39,731 nucleotides of DNA, from the NCBI RefSeq assembly GCF_009936045.1, contig NZ_QWEQ01000028.1, positions 1-39,731 on the forward strand, given 5' to 3'. The stretch is from Emergencia sp. 1XD21-10. GTDB lineage: Bacteria; Bacillota; Clostridia; Peptostreptococcales; Anaerovoracaceae. The notes below the pieces were generated by a model. It saw only the letters and a list, made by a program, of their open reading frames with translations, made no database searches and was not told where the DNA came from. Within the stretch, counting starts at the first letter, position 1. Every line of letters starts with the position of its first letter. The position numbers and the translations under genes are program-made. This document shows positions 39,368 to 39,731 of this stretch, in pieces.

Positions 39368-39731
39368 CTACATGGCGTCATTGGAATGAGCAAGAAAGTC
39401 AAGACCGGTTTCGGTAATTTTTGTGCCAAGACGACCTTTTCCGACTTCGATATACCCCTTTTCCTGCAGTGCAGCCAATTCGCTGCGCAATCTAAAATCG
39501 CTGATTTTTATGTTTCGCTGGCTCAGACTTTGAATCAGTGCAACTCTGCCAATGCCGTGAGAGAGCTGCGTGTGGTCTCGGATTTCCTTTAAAATAGCGA
39601 GATTGATGCTGACACCGGACAGCCTCAGTGGAATTCCGTTACCGTTCTGCTGGCTAATCTGAGGAGGTAAAGCAGAAAGTGTCTGATAATAGGTCGCTAT
39701 ATTTTCAAGTTCTCTGATATTACCGGGCCAG
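39368..39731 (-). CDS. AAA+/winged-helix regulator, C-terminal part (5' end beyond window)
   Basis: The minus-strand frame is open from the right edge to a stop at 39368-39370, giving about 120 residues. It begins with WPGNIRELENIATYY, the end of a sigma-54-type AAA+ domain. After a linker comes a winged-helix (LAILKEIRDHTQLSHGIGR, SDFRLRSELAALQEKGYIEV, GKGRLGTKITETGLDFL). It aligns throughout with the C-terminus of the regulator at 21520-23223, so the two are paralogs. Whether this one keeps GAFTGA cannot be seen here. It has no complete start in the window. Confidence 0.82.
   Translation of the reverse strand, partial: WPGNIRELENIATYYQTLSALPPQISQQNGNGIPLRLSGVSINLAILKEIRDHTQLSHGIGRVALIQSLSQRNIKISDFRLRSELAALQEKGYIEVGKGRLGTKITETGLDFLAHSNDAM

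Overview
The window looks like a chromosome segment of an anaerobic, low-to-mid GC Gram-positive bacterium (Clostridia, probably an amino-acid-fermenting Eubacteriales lineage). The evidence is strong AGGAGG ribosome-binding sites, sigma-A promoters, an anaerobic ThiH-type thiazole pathway, a biotin-dependent Na+-pumping decarboxylase operon, a GTP-type PEP carboxykinase, YfcC and MATE transporters and a DacA-type carboxypeptidase. No rRNA, tRNA, CRISPR array or intact mobile element was seen. The species assignment is inference.

Left part (1-7.3 kb), accessory. It holds the 3' end of a DUF4143 ATPase, a small XRE repressor, and then a LytTR response regulator with an AgrC-like kinase. Two paired direct-repeat operators with identical geometry precede the regulator gene and the first of two secreted-protein genes. 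After these come several small membrane-anchored genes of unknown function, one apparently broken. This LytTR locus, with its unrecognised exported proteins, is the best candidate for an undescribed system.

7.3-16.3 kb. A gene-free stretch carries a likely short RNA (strong promoter followed by a strong terminator hairpin). It is followed by the thiazole operon thiS-thiF-thiG-thiH-thiE, a complete DUF4143 AAA ATPase, pckG behind a palindromic operator candidate, and a transglutaminase-like protein.

16.4-21.5 kb. A YfcC carrier, an M20 amidohydrolase, a small membrane protein and an N-acyl-D-amino-acid deacylase form an uptake and hydrolysis module for acylated amino acids or peptides. A degraded IS256-family transposase and the first of three paired 34-bp palindromes follow.

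21.5-30.5 kb. A sigma-54-type AAA+ regulator that lacks the GAFTGA loop is divergent from an operon of a 12S-type carboxyltransferase, OadG, biotin carrier, OadB, an OadA/5S carboxyltransferase and an aminotransferase. This suggests transamination of an amino acid to an oxo-acid and decarboxylation coupled to Na+ export. An Lrp-type regulator and an ATPase remnant follow, then two more palindrome pairs.

30.5-39.7 kb. This part holds a DUF4430 lipoprotein, an amidohydrolase-3 protein that has lost its metal-ligand motifs, a DUF2284 protein overlapping a MATE exporter, an OmpR/HisKA two-component pair, cysK divergent from an IscR/CymR-like Rrf2 regulator (shared half-sites in both promoters), and a DacA-type carboxypeptidase. 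The 3' end of a second AAA+/winged-helix regulator, paralogous to the one at 21.5 kb, runs off the right edge.
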